Assembly (NCBI GenBank): GCA_965149945.1 | Contig: CBCTTQ010000028.1 | Coordinates: forward strand, 1 to 25,756 | Direction: 5' to 3' | Source: JAHZFN01 sp965149945 | Lineage (GTDB): Bacteria; Bacillota; Dehalobacteriia; UBA4068; UBA4997 | DNA: 25,756 nucleotides | In this document: piece by piece, positions 7,819 through 14,762 of the stretch | Position numbering within the stretch: the stretch's first letter is position 1 | Layout: the number at the start of each line of letters is the position of its first letter | Notes under the pieces: generated by a model | Told to the model about the DNA's origin: nothing | Database searches by the model: none | The model's input: the letters and a program-made list of their open reading frames with translations, nothing else | Made by a program: the position numbers and the translations under genes

Positions 7819-8358
7819 CTACACCGCAGATTCTTCGCTTGCCATCGACAAACCTTCGGTAAGATAATCAATCAGCACCTGCAAATAAGTTTCCTCAATT
7901 TCTTCTGTTTCATACAAGGAATAGGAGTATTCTCCATCTGTCCAATACGCGATATACGTATCGTTTTCCACCAAGGCATACTGAACGGTCGTGCCGTTAG
8001 AATCATATTCCCGCACTTCCAGATTTTGCGTGTCCACCCCGCTGATGTTGCCGTCGGTACCGGCAGCCGTACTTACTACCATCTCCGTACCTTCTTTGAC
8101 ATAGCGCACTTGAGCAACACCCTCTTCCGAAAGAGAGAATTCTTCGGCGGTATAGCCTTCCAGTTCATGGTCGCCGAAATTCGCCACGGGATGACCAAAA
8201 GCCGACTCTAAATCCGCCAAAGAAGCAATAGATTCCACCGATGAGGCTTGTTCTTCCTCTTGGGTCGGCTCTCCGTTCGCGGCGGGCTCCTGTCCGCAGG
8301 CCGTCAACGCCGCCGCCATCGCAAGAACCAGCAATAATACGATCAAAAGTTTTTTCAT
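7819..8358 (-). CDS. Secreted lipoprotein of unknown function, 179 aa
   Basis: The N terminus is a lipoprotein signal: M-K-K, a Leu/Val/Ala-rich core, and lipobox L-T-A-C with the lipidated Cys at residue 21. A low-complexity Glu/Gln/Ser linker follows, then about 140 residues rich in strands, with an S-L-A-D-L-E-S-A-F-G-H-P motif and repeated Tyr/Glu/Thr patches, broadly like DUF4367-type lipoproteins. No catalytic motif is visible. AGGAGG lies eight bases before the ATG. It is the first gene of a probable four-gene unit with the flavin reductase, GIY-YIG and DUF2007 genes, since no terminator separates them. Confidence 0.8.
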   Translation of the reverse strand: MKKLLIVLLLVLAMAAALTACGQEPAANGEPTQEEEQASSVESIASLADLESAFGHPVANFGDHELEGYTAEEFSLSEEGVAQVRYVKEGTEMVVSTAAGTDGNISGVDTQNLEVREYDSNGTTVQYALVENDTYIAYWTDGEYSYSLYETEEIEETYLQVLIDYLTEGLSMASEESAV

Positions 8359-8441
8359 CAGAAAATCCTCCTGTTTTTATTCTCCGACGGAGGGATCGTT
8401 CGGTCATTTCTGAGGAAAATCCATTGCTGACCATCCCTCTA

Positions 8442-8463
8442 AACAATATCGGAAACTATTGTT
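8442..8463. promoter_or_regulatory. Dyad upstream of the lipoprotein gene, possible operator
   Basis: AACAATA (8442-8448) and TATTGTT (8457-8463) form a perfect 7-base dyad with an 8-base gap, about 85 bases before the lipoprotein start. It lacks a T-run, so an operator is likelier than a terminator, but no regulator is identified. Confidence 0.3.
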
Positions 8464-8512
8464 ATAATTCGCTGCTTGGGAAAAGATACCTGCCTTTTCC
8501 TGAATTTTGACA

Positions 8513-8542
8513 TAAAAAAAAATAACCTGATAACAGGCTATT
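8513..8542 (-). terminator. Terminator of the tRNA-Cys/tRNA-Leu operon
   Basis: On the minus strand AATAGCCTG and CAGGTTATT form a 9-bp stem (one G-T pair) with loop TTAT, followed directly by a run of T. It begins 34 bases after the CCA end of tRNA-Leu. Confidence 0.85.
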
Positions 8543-8575
8543 CTCTTATACAATTTTCAACCGGAGTACAAGCTT

Positions 8576-8662
8576 TGGTGCCGGAGACCGGACTTGAACC
8601 GGTACGATGTTGCCACCGCGGGATTTTAAGTCCCGTGCGTCTGCCTATTCCGCCACTCCGGC
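8576..8662 (-). tRNA. tRNA-Leu (TAA)
   Basis: This is a class II tRNA: acceptor stem GCCGGAG paired with CTCCGGC, anticodon stem CGGGA/TCCCG with loop CTTAAAA (anticodon TAA), a long variable arm, and T-arm GGTTCAAGTCC. The CCA end is encoded at 8576-8578. It is second in the operon, 13 bases after tRNA-Cys. Confidence 0.95.
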
Positions 8663-8675
8663 AAAAATAAACGAA

Positions 8676-8749
8676 TGGAGGCGCCACCCAGATTTGAACT
8701 GGGGATAAAGGCTTTGCAGGCCTCTGCCTTACCACTTGGCTATGGCGCC
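8676..8749 (-). tRNA. tRNA-Cys (GCA)
   Basis: Acceptor stem GGCGCCA pairs with TGGCGCC. The anticodon loop reads CTGCAAA (anticodon GCA), the T-arm includes GTTCAAATC, the discriminator is U, and the CCA is encoded at 8676-8678. It is the first gene of the Cys-Leu operon. Confidence 0.95.
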
Positions 8750-8761
8750 CTAGCAAAAACT

Positions 8762-8790
8762 ATTCTAGCATAACGGCGAGTAAAAATCAA
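8762..8790 (-). promoter_or_regulatory. Promoter of the tRNA-Cys/Leu operon
   Basis: The minus strand has TTGATT (8785-8790), a 17-base spacer and TAGAAT (8762-8767), ending 12 bases before the tRNA-Cys 5' end. Spacing and position fit a sigma-A promoter well. Confidence 0.75.
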
Positions 8791-8911
8791 TAGCAAATTG
8801 AATTTTTTTTCTTTTCTTTCGAAAAAAAAATAATCTTTTCGAACACACCGCTTCTTTTTATTAAACACGGCAGGTCTACCAAACAACCTCGAACTCGGCT
8901 CCCAAACAGCA

Positions 8912-8942
8912 AACAAAGGCAGGCGATCCGCCTGCCTTTGTT
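8912..8942. terminator. Intrinsic terminator after the 854-aa SLH protein gene
   Basis: Arms 8912-8925 and 8929-8942 form a perfect 14-bp stem with a 3-base loop, 46 bases after the stop codon. The following T-tract on the minus strand is short and interrupted (TTGCTGTTT). Confidence 0.8.
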
Positions 8943-8987
8943 CTTTTCATCTAACTGTAAAAGTACTTGTCCCTCCGAATCAGGAAA

Positions 8988-11552
8988 TTATTCCACATTT
9001 TCCGAAAACCGCTGGAAAATGGTGGCGACTTCTGCTCTTGTCGCTTCACCGTCGGGATGAATGGCGGTCGCGGTGCGACCGGTAATCAGCCCCGCAGCGT
9101 TGGCCCAACTCATAGCGTCTTTCGCGTAATCGCTGATTTTAGCATAATCGGCATATCCGCTCAAATCAGCACCTGCTACCAGGTCATATTCCTTTTGATC
9201 CGCATAACGGTACAACACCGTCGCCAGTTCTTCTCTGCTGATTTCCCGATTAGGCAGGAAGGTATCGGCGCTGTAACCCTTGACGATACCTTGTTCATTG
9301 GCCCAGGCAATAGCTGTTTCATAATAACTGCCCGCCGCCACATCACGGAAGGTGGAAGAATTTGTTGCCGCCGGGCAATTTTCCAAACGCCACAGTACAG
9401 TCACCAACATACCGCGAGTCATGGCAACTTCCGGCTCGAAGGTTGTTTCGGAAGTACCGTTAAAGAGTCCTTCTTTTACTACAAAATCCACCGCTTCTTT
9501 GGCCCAATGGTTCTCCATATCCGTAAAATTCGCTGTCGGCCCCTCCGCTCCGCAAACAATGCAAACATGATCCTGGTAAATATGATTGGTACAAGTCAAA
9601 TCATAAGTAAGCACCGGATAGCCATTGTTGATCATTTCCGTATCGGCCTTCCAATAATTGCCGCCGTTATTCAGCAATGTCACAAAAGCCGCATCCTTCA
9701 TTTCCGCTGATGTTTTGGCAGAGGCATTGTCATTGGCGGTGGAATTCAAAATACCGGAAGCCGCGCTGCCTTCCAGCCAATAACAATTTTTAAAAGAGGC
9801 TTTTTGGCTTTCGATGCTGCCCAGAGCGCTGCCCTGCGTATCATTGTCGATGGTACCGATATTATAGCAATTTTCTACAAAAACCTCATTGGATCCGGCA
9901 ATTCCGCCGCAGGGCCAGCCCCCGGTAACACTGCCCGCATTATAACAATTGCGAATCACGGCATTGTTCCAAGCCGCCCCCGCGATGCCGCCGGCGCCTT
10001 TATGTTCATGGGCGATGACCGTAGCGTAATTGGCGCAGTTTTGAATCACGGCAGTCCCGTTTACTTTGCCGATTTTTCCGACAATGCCACCGACAGAACG
10101 ATCCGCTTCAAAATATCCCGTTACAGTCAAATTGCGCACACCGGGATTGGTGGGACGATCGGCGACATCTTCACTGTCATGGCAGCCGATTCGACCGATA
10201 AAACCGACACTTTCCGCCCAATCCGTATTAGACAAATTCCCGGTATAGATATTGGAAACAGTATGTCCCTTGCCATCGAAAGTACCGCCCCAAACGGAAT
10301 GTACCTGAGTGTCAGGATCCTCCGGATCCAAACGGAAGGCGCCGCCGATGGGAACAAAATGAGTACCGCTCCAACTGTCGGTTTTAGCATCGTAAACGCC
10401 GCCCATATCCAGAGAGCTTTCCAGATATACTACTTTCCCATCAAAATCATCAATACCGCGATAACCGGATTTCGTACCGGAAGTGGAAGCGTCCGTTGTC
10501 ACCCAGCTTCCTTTGATATAGGACTCATCACCAATGATGGCGGTCACAGTATCAGGCACAATGCCGTTGACAATAGCAGCCAGCCCCATCAACTGCTGAG
10601 CGTTGCAAATGTGAAATTCTCGATCCGTTGGATTGTACCAGCTGACATCGATGGTCTTGCCGTCCCAAACATTGCCGGAAGTTCCCGGTTCCGTCGCTCC
10701 GCAGACAGTACATACGCCATCCGCGTAAGAATGCTCCGCGATTACTTCCACGCTGCTGACGCCTTTGACCCAATATTTCCCGCTGTTATAAGGAGCCTCT
10801 CCGGCAGAACGCAAATCATTGCCGTCAAACCAGAGATAAGCGGCAGCCGCGGGAATTTTCACCGCGAAATCTCCCGCGCCGGTTACCTGAAAAGCACAGG
10901 CATCTCCCAGCAAATCACTGATTTTCGCGAAATCCGCCGTCACTTCTTCCGCCGGCGCCGGGGCGGTTTTTGCCATGACCAAGGTCTTGTTTTCCGCTAC
11001 GGCTTCAATTTGTTCGCGCTTCAATTCCTGAATCGTATCATGTCCGATCACTTCGCAGGAAGATTCCGTCGCTCCGCAGACAGTACATACGCCATTTTCA
11101 TAGGCATGTTCCGCGATTACTTTCACACTGCTGATGCCTTTGGTCCAGTAATTGCCGCCGTCATAAGCTCCTGTCCCTGCCGAACGTAAATCATCTCCGT
11201 TAAACCAGAAATAAGCGGCAGCCGCGGGAATTGTCACTTGATAATCCCCTTCTCCGGTAATCTGAAAAGCGCAGGCATCCCCCAGCAAATCACTGATTTT
11301 CGCGAAATCCGCCGTTACATCTTCCCCTTCCGGTGGATAAATTTTGCTCATATGCAAGGTTTGGTTTTCCGCTGCAGCTTCAATTTGTTCCCTGGTTAAA
11401 CCGGTAAGCGTACTATGACCATTTACCGTACAAACAATCTCCTCCGCCCCAAACGCTTTGAGCGGCATGCTGAGCAAATAAGTCATCACCAGCGCCAAAA
11501 TCAAAAAAAGCGAAAGCGCTTTTCCTCCCCTTTTGCAAATCCATCCATTCAT
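8988..11552 (-). CDS. SLH-domain surface protein with duplicated N-terminal domain and GLUG-like beta-helix repeats, 854 aa
   Basis: Residues 1-36 are a signal peptide with a long hydrophobic core ending K-A-F-G-A. Two copies of a ~125-residue domain follow (about 36-160 and 165-290), each with V-T-A-D-F-A-K-I-S-D-L-L-G-D-A-C-A-F-Q and closing on a CTVCGA motif. Residues about 300-620 hold glycine-rich G-G-I-[AV]-G and N-C-Y-N motifs typical of GLUG-type right-handed beta-helix repeats. A third CxVCGA precedes three SLH domains (about 671-854) that would bind the cell wall polymer. The start at 11552 is preferred: it has a GGGGGG ribosome binding site and gives a proper signal peptide, while a longer frame to 11654 adds 34 implausible residues. 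Function beyond cell-surface display is unknown. It has its own promoter and terminator. Confidence 0.88.
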   Translation of the reverse strand: MNGWICKRGGKALSLFLILALVMTYLLSMPLKAFGAEEIVCTVNGHSTLTGLTREQIEAAAENQTLHMSKIYPPEGEDVTADFAKISDLLGDACAFQITGEGDYQVTIPAAAAYFWFNGDDLRSAGTGAYDGGNYWTKGISSVKVIAEHAYENGVCTVCGATESSCEVIGHDTIQELKREQIEAVAENKTLVMAKTAPAPAEEVTADFAKISDLLGDACAFQVTGAGDFAVKIPAAAAYLWFDGNDLRSAGEAPYNSGKYWVKGVSSVEVIAEHSYADGVCTVCGATEPGTSGNVWDGKTIDVSWYNPTDREFHICNAQQLMGLAAIVNGIVPDTVTAIIGDESYIKGSWVTTDASTSGTKSGYRGIDDFDGKVVYLESSLDMGGVYDAKTDSWSGTHFVPIGGAFRLDPEDPDTQVHSVWGGTFDGKGHTVSNIYTGNLSNTDWAESVGFIGRIGCHDSEDVADRPTNPGVRNLTVTGYFEADRSVGGIVGKIGKVNGTAVIQNCANYATVIAHEHKGAGGIAGAAWNNAVIRNCYNAGSVTGGWPCGGIAGSNEVFVENCYNIGTIDNDTQGSALGSIESQKASFKNCYWLEGSAASGILNSTANDNASAKTSAEMKDAAFVTLLNNGGNYWKADTEMINNGYPVLTYDLTCTNHIYQDHVCIVCGAEGPTANFTDMENHWAKEAVDFVVKEGLFNGTSETTFEPEVAMTRGMLVTVLWRLENCPAATNSSTFRDVAAGSYYETAIAWANEQGIVKGYSADTFLPNREISREELATVLYRYADQKEYDLVAGADLSGYADYAKISDYAKDAMSWANAAGLITGRTATAIHPDGEATRAEVATIFQRFSENVE
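10887..11318 (-). repeat. Direct repeat cores from the duplicated N-terminal domain
   Basis: Segments 10887-10943 and 11262-11318 (offset 375 bases, 125 codons) are nearly identical at DNA level. The rest of the two domain copies has diverged more. The identical core encodes the T-A-D-F-A-K-I-S-D-L-L-G-D-A motif. Confidence 0.85.
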
Positions 11553-11675
11553 TCTGAACCCCCCTGTAAAAAATAATTTTCGACGAAAAATAATAGTCTC
11601 TGAAAGTAATAAAACCGATTTCATTTGTCTAAAAAATCGAATCAATCCAAACATCTAATTATCCTTCGCAAAGAT

Positions 11676-11704
11676 ATTGTATCATACCCTTAGATGATTC
11701 GCAA
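11676..11704 (-). promoter_or_regulatory. Promoter of the 854-aa SLH gene with extended -10
   Basis: The minus strand has TTGCGA (11699-11704), a 17-base spacer and TACAAT (11676-11681) preceded by TGA, an extended -10. The -35 lies within one copy of the 12-base tandem repeat. Confidence 0.65.
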
Positions 11705-11717
11705 TATGATTCGCAAT
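11694..11717. repeat. Two perfect tandem copies of a 12-base unit over the -35 region
   Basis: ATGATTCGCAAT occurs at 11694-11705 and again at 11706-11717. Each copy carries TTGCGA on the minus strand, so the second supplies a spare -35 or a repeated regulator site. Confidence 0.8.
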
Positions 11718-11906
11718 ATATTTGTTTTTTTGAAATGATTTTCCAAAAATGCATGTCGGTCTGAGTACCGGATTTCAAACACTTTTCCCGACCTTCGTTT
11801 TTCATACCGCACATCCATACTGGATATGCCAACCATCTTTCTTTCTCAAACTTTCTGCGCGGTGTTCGAGCTTCAAAATGACTTTTTCTCATCTCCGCTA
11901 AAACAA

Positions 11907-11934
11907 AAACGGATAGGAAAAATCCTGTCCGTTT
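11907..11934 (-). terminator. Terminator of the alpha/beta hydrolase gene
   Basis: Arms 11907-11918 and 11923-11934 make a 12-bp stem (one G-T pair) with a 4-base loop. On the minus strand a T-rich tract TTTTTGTTTT follows. It sits 22 bases after the hydrolase stop. Confidence 0.88.
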
Positions 11935-11955
11935 ATCTCTTTTAACAATTAAAAT

Positions 11956-12783
11956 TTAGCTTTGGCTAACCTGCCCCTTTATCAAAACTTTCTCAGATTT
12001 TTGATCACTGTTTTTTTCTTCGGCAACATCTGCCGCCGCGCTTTTCTGTTCTGTTTCGCCATTTTCCTGAAAGAATCGCAATATTTGCTCATTGACCACC
12101 CGGGGTTGCCGATAAAAAATAAAATGATCGGCGTTTTTAATGATGGCAATTCGCGCGTTTGGGAAACTGGACTTAATGAGTAGGGTGTGATGCGTCTTAA
12201 TCATATCATGATCTCCCGCCATAACCAAAACGGGAATTCGAATATCCCGAAAAGCGGAAGGTTTCATCCTGGGCTGTCGCACCATCAAACTCATGATTTG
12301 ACTTTCCTTGCGGCGCCCCGCCACAAAAAACCCCCTGAACCACATCAACAACCAGCCCATCACTGTCAAAACATAATAAGAAAACTTCATCCCTTTAGGA
12401 TATAAATTTGCCCCCGCCACCACTAACTTTTTCAAACACTCAGGATGGCTCTGTACCAAAGACAGGGCAATGTTGCCCCCGTCGCTGAACCCCACCAAAT
12501 AAACCTGTTTCAAATTCAGCGCTTTCAGCACTTCATATACATCATTTGCCATTAAATCCAATGTCAAACGCACACGGTAATTATATCCGGAATGACCATG
12601 TCCGCGACTGTCAATCACCAATACCTGATAACCAGCCGCAACAAAAGAACCGATCTGCCGTCGAAAACTTTGCCAGTTTTCTCCGTTGCCGTGCAAAAAC
12701 ACAACGGTTTCTTCTCCACTGCCATATAATCGATAATAAATTGCCACATCCAGTTCTACAAATCCAACTTTAGACGGTCTCAT
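11956..12783 (-). CDS. Alpha/beta hydrolase, 275 aa
   Basis: The alpha/beta hydrolase fold is clear. The oxyanion motif H31-G-N-G-E sits after the second strand. D58-S-R-G-H-G-H-S-G follows, and the nucleophile elbow is G-F-S100-D-G-G. The acid is probably in A-G-D191-H-D, and the catalytic His is H220 in N-A-D-H-F. A hydrophobic stretch at 137-154 marks the cap region. The last 35 residues are a polar, Lys/Glu/Ser-rich tail beyond the fold. Substrate cannot be inferred; esterase, lipase or C-C hydrolase activity are all possible. GAGGG lies just before the ATG. It appears to be a single-gene unit. Confidence 0.88.
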   Translation of the reverse strand: MRPSKVGFVELDVAIYYRLYGSGEETVVFLHGNGENWQSFRRQIGSFVAAGYQVLVIDSRGHGHSGYNYRVRLTLDLMANDVYEVLKALNLKQVYLVGFSDGGNIALSLVQSHPECLKKLVVAGANLYPKGMKFSYYVLTVMGWLLMWFRGFFVAGRRKESQIMSLMVRQPRMKPSAFRDIRIPVLVMAGDHDMIKTHHTLLIKSSFPNARIAIIKNADHFIFYRQPRVVNEQILRFFQENGETEQKSAAADVAEEKNSDQKSEKVLIKGQVSQS

Positions 12784-12893
12784 TCTTATCCCTCAAAATT
12801 CCAATCTCTCAGTCATAATCTGCTCAACGCCAATCAGGGTCGAAGCGATTTCAACAAATCCCTTTCAACATCCGGTCCAAAATCGTGATAAAA

Positions 12894-12920
12894 GACGGCG
12901 GACTGTCCCAGTCCACCGTC
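12894..12920 (-). terminator. Terminator of the small membrane protein gene
   Basis: Arms 12894-12905 and 12909-12920 form a 12-bp stem with one mismatch and a 3-base loop. On the minus strand TTTT follows. It is 40 bases after the stop codon at 12960. Confidence 0.75.
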
Positions 12921-12959
12921 CCGCCAACCAAACGCCGTTATTCATAAGATAAAAAACTC

Positions 12960-13235
12960 CTATAAGAGCTTTTTCCCTTTGATATCTTCTTCCGATTTCG
13001 CCTCGTTACGTTTTTTCACCGTAACACAAGAGCCAACCACAGCTCCCAATACCATTCCCGTCAAAGAAAAGGTAGGCATCGTGTCCATCAGCAAATCCAA
13101 TAGCCAACCGACTACCATAAAAACTAAAAATACGGAAATCGTATAACTGCGGCGAAAAGAAGCGATAAACCGCTCCTTAAAAGTTCCCTGTTCTTTTTTC
13201 TTATTAAATCCCGCAAATTTAACCATTGCACTCAT
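12960..13235 (-). CDS. Small membrane protein with two helices, possibly AtpZ/AtpI-like, 91 aa
   Basis: Two hydrophobic helices lie at about 31-50 and 56-74, flanked by a basic N terminus and a charged C terminus. The pattern V-V-G-W-L-L-D-L-L-M-D followed by a proline and a glycine-rich second helix resembles AtpZ, the small partner of ATP synthase thought to act in Mg/Ca movement or complex assembly, and no atp genes are nearby. The ribosome binding site is weak (TTAGG directly before the first ATG), and the ATG three codons later could be the true start. A TATAAT lies at 13276-13281 on the minus strand but no good -35 goes with it. Identity is tentative. Confidence 0.6.
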   Translation of the reverse strand: MSAMVKFAGFNKKKEQGTFKERFIASFRRSYTISVFLVFMVVGWLLDLLMDTMPTFSLTGMVLGAVVGSCVTVKKRNEAKSEEDIKGKKLL

Positions 13236-13521
13236 CCTAACATGATAAAGTCAAAATACTACCAGTGTTAAGAAAATTATAACACAAGTCAATAAAAAAA
13301 AGAATAGGTTCCCGTCATTTTTCCTATTTTTTTCCTGAAAGGCCAGCTTCCGTCTTGTTCGCTTCATCCGTATCCGCTTTATTGTCTTTCGTTTCCCTAC
13401 TTGTTCACGCTCACAATAGGAATCCCGTCGTAGTCGATGTTGATTTTATCGTCCCACAAATCCTGAAACTCGACATAAAAAAAGAAGGCGGCTGTTTAGC
13501 CGCCTTTTTTCGTTTATTCGC
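13236..13521. other. Intergenic junction between host genes and the phage module
   Basis: This short region holds a TATAAT on the minus strand, an AT-rich tract and the phage-side terminator at 13485-13506. On the minus strand a frame open from about 13495 to a TAG at 13397 reads V-E-F-Q-D-L-W-D-D-K-I-N-I-D-Y-D-G, which looks coding but has no start codon. It may be a gene remnant. The left end of the element should be here, but no attachment site can be recognised without the other end. Confidence 0.4.
13485..13506. terminator. Bidirectional terminator at the end of the phage lysis module
   Basis: Arms AAGGCGGCT (13485-13493) and AGCCGCCTT (13498-13506) with loop GTTT are flanked by an A-run on the left and T-run on the right. 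It lies 16 bases after the endolysin stop codon. Confidence 0.9.
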
Positions 13522-14154
13522 TTATTTCTCTTTTTTCAAAATTGTCGCTAAGCGTTGCAGGAATACCACCATCTGCTCCCGCGTTACCCATGATTCATAA
13601 GCCATGCCGTCCGCTTTCCCTTCTATCAGTCCGTTTTTTTCCGCCCAAGTCCGAGCATCCTTGCTCCAATCTCGCGGCTTTCCTTTATCCAAAGAGTCCA
13701 GATAGTTTTTCATCATTTTGTTAAACTCTTCCTGTGTCACTTCTTCTTCCTCCAATCTATCCCGAATGAACGTCAGCGGGTCGATACTCGCGGGGTAATG
13801 GTAACTTCCCTTATGTACCTCCACATGGCAATGCACCCCCGTACTGTTACCCGTCGTTCCCTCAATGCCCAGCACGCTTGATTCATTGACCGATTCTCCC
13901 GCTTGCACGGATACTTTTTTCATGTGAGCGTACAGGGTGATGTAGCCGTCCGAATGCTTAACATAGACACAATTTCCATAACTGCCCGTAGTCGTTACTT
14001 TTTGCACAACGCCTTTGTAAAGGGGATGAATTTTCCCGTCCCCGCCGTAGTTGGCGCTTTTGAAATCCTGTCCCGAATGATAGCCGCACGCCCAATACTT
14101 CCCCGTTACCCCGTAGCGGGTTCCGAGGGCAAATTTGTCAAAAGGATATCGCAA
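13522..14154 (-). CDS. Endolysin: M23 metallopeptidase with SLH-like C-terminal segment, 210 aa
   Basis: This is a peptidoglycan-cleaving zinc endopeptidase of the LytM/M23 family. H26-S-G-Q-D30 is the HxxxD motif, H77 lies in L-Y-A-H, and V-H108-C-H110 is the HxH motif. After a linker, residues about 165-205 have W-x-K-D-A-R-x-W-A-E-K-N-G-L-I-x-G and V-T-R-E-Q, a single SLH-like unit often found in clostridial phage lysins and presumably used for wall binding. The start is a TTG at 14154, nine bases after AAGGAG, which begins M-R-Y-P-F-D-K-F. An ATG at 14223 would overlap the holin gene by 62 bases and add 23 unconvincing residues. It is the last gene of the module. Confidence 0.88.
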   Translation of the reverse strand: MRYPFDKFALGTRYGVTGKYWACGYHSGQDFKSANYGGDGKIHPLYKGVVQKVTTTGSYGNCVYVKHSDGYITLYAHMKKVSVQAGESVNESSVLGIEGTTGNSTGVHCHVEVHKGSYHYPASIDPLTFIRDRLEEEEVTQEEFNKMMKNYLDSLDKGKPRDWSKDARTWAEKNGLIEGKADGMAYESWVTREQMVVFLQRLATILKKEK

Positions 14155-14161
14155 AAGTTGT

Positions 14162-14401
14162 TCACTCCTTTTTTTCGGCGGGATTGCTTTCACCGTCCGT
14201 AATGCCGCTTGTGGTGGGGTCAACTAAAATTCCCAAACCAACCAGCAGATTCATCAGAATCAACACTACTTGCATGACCTCGTCCTGCGTAATCGGGGCG
14301 GTTACGCCCAAAATCCCCAAAATCTGATAAATAAACGCCACAATCGCCGCCAGCATACTCACCACAAAAGTTTTGTTTTTCAGTCTCGCTTTCCAATCCA
14401 T
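14162..14401 (-). CDS. Holin, phi-LC3 family, 79 aa
   Basis: This small membrane protein releases the endolysin through the cytoplasmic membrane. It has two helices (about 11-32 and 43-60), a basic N terminus M-D-W-K-A-R-L-K-N-K and a loop with G-V-T. The signature G-I-L-V-D-P-T-T-x-G-I-x-D closes the second helix and is characteristic of the phi-LC3 holin family (Phage_holin_1). The ATG at 14401 has AAGGAG nine bases upstream; a TTG at 14410 directly abuts that site and is not used. Its stop lies within the ribosome binding site of the endolysin gene. Confidence 0.9.
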   Translation of the reverse strand: MDWKARLKNKTFVVSMLAAIVAFIYQILGILGVTAPITQDEVMQVVLILMNLLVGLGILVDPTTSGITDGESNPAEKKE

Positions 14402-14418
14402 ATTTTTCAACTCCTTTT

Positions 14419-14733
14419 TTAATCTTCCAGTACTTTTCGCGCTACCAGTTTCCGCTCAAACTGCTTGAATTGCGTAATCGCTTCCTGATACTGCTTGATG
14501 CCGTCCTCCACTTCCCCGTTGGCGTGTCCCCGCTTCATGGCTACCGCCGTGGCGTAAGACAGTTTCGCGCTTGCCATTAAAAGGGAAATTCTTACCTGCT
14601 CCGCCTGCAAGCGTTCCGCTTCTCGTTCCGCCGCCGCCTTTTCTCTTTTCTTTTGCGCCCGTCCCCATACCGCCAGCACAATCCCCACAATGAGGGATGG
14701 GGCGACCGCCCAAACGAATTGACCTAAACTCAT
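14419..14733 (-). CDS. Membrane-anchored coiled-coil protein of the lysis module, 104 aa
   Basis: One N-terminal transmembrane helix (about 5-24) is followed by a long, charged helix: K-K-R-E-K-A-A-A-E-R-E-A-E-R-L-Q-A-E-Q-V-R, with heptad-like spacing. There is no signal cleavage site. Layout and location directly before the holin are like the haemolysin XhlA-type or spanin-like accessory proteins of Gram-positive phages, but sequence similarity to XhlA is not obvious. GGAGAG precedes the ATG. A lysis-accessory role is inferred from position only. Confidence 0.75.
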   Translation of the reverse strand: MSLGQFVWAVAPSLIVGIVLAVWGRAQKKREKAAAEREAERLQAEQVRISLLMASAKLSYATAVAMKRGHANGEVEDGIKQYQEAITQFKQFERKLVARKVLED

Positions 14734-14762
14734 AAAAACTCTCCGTTCTTCTTTACTCTTTT

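Larger units (their letters stand above)
11553..11906. other. Leader and promoter region of the 854-aa SLH gene
   Basis: No credible gene is seen. The region contains the promoter at 11676-11704, a 12-base tandem repeat and a leader of about 115 bases. A 77-codon minus-strand ORF (11659-11892) runs through the promoter and lacks a good ribosome binding site, so it is not called. Confidence 0.6.

Noticed and set aside
10694..11110. CxVCGA motifs considered as a zinc ribbon or redox site
   Set aside because: Such CTVCGA motifs with a preceding H-x-Y are common spacers in secreted clostridial proteins, and pairs needed for a ribbon are not complete.
9804..11189. Plus-strand ORF of 461 codons opposite the 854-aa SLH gene
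   Set aside because: It is antisense to a gene with full domain structure; long antisense frames are common here because of codon usage. No start signal or recognisable domain.
11659..11892. Minus-strand ORF of 77 codons before the 854-aa SLH gene
   Set aside because: It spans the SLH promoter and the 12-base repeat, has no good ribosome binding site and odd composition.
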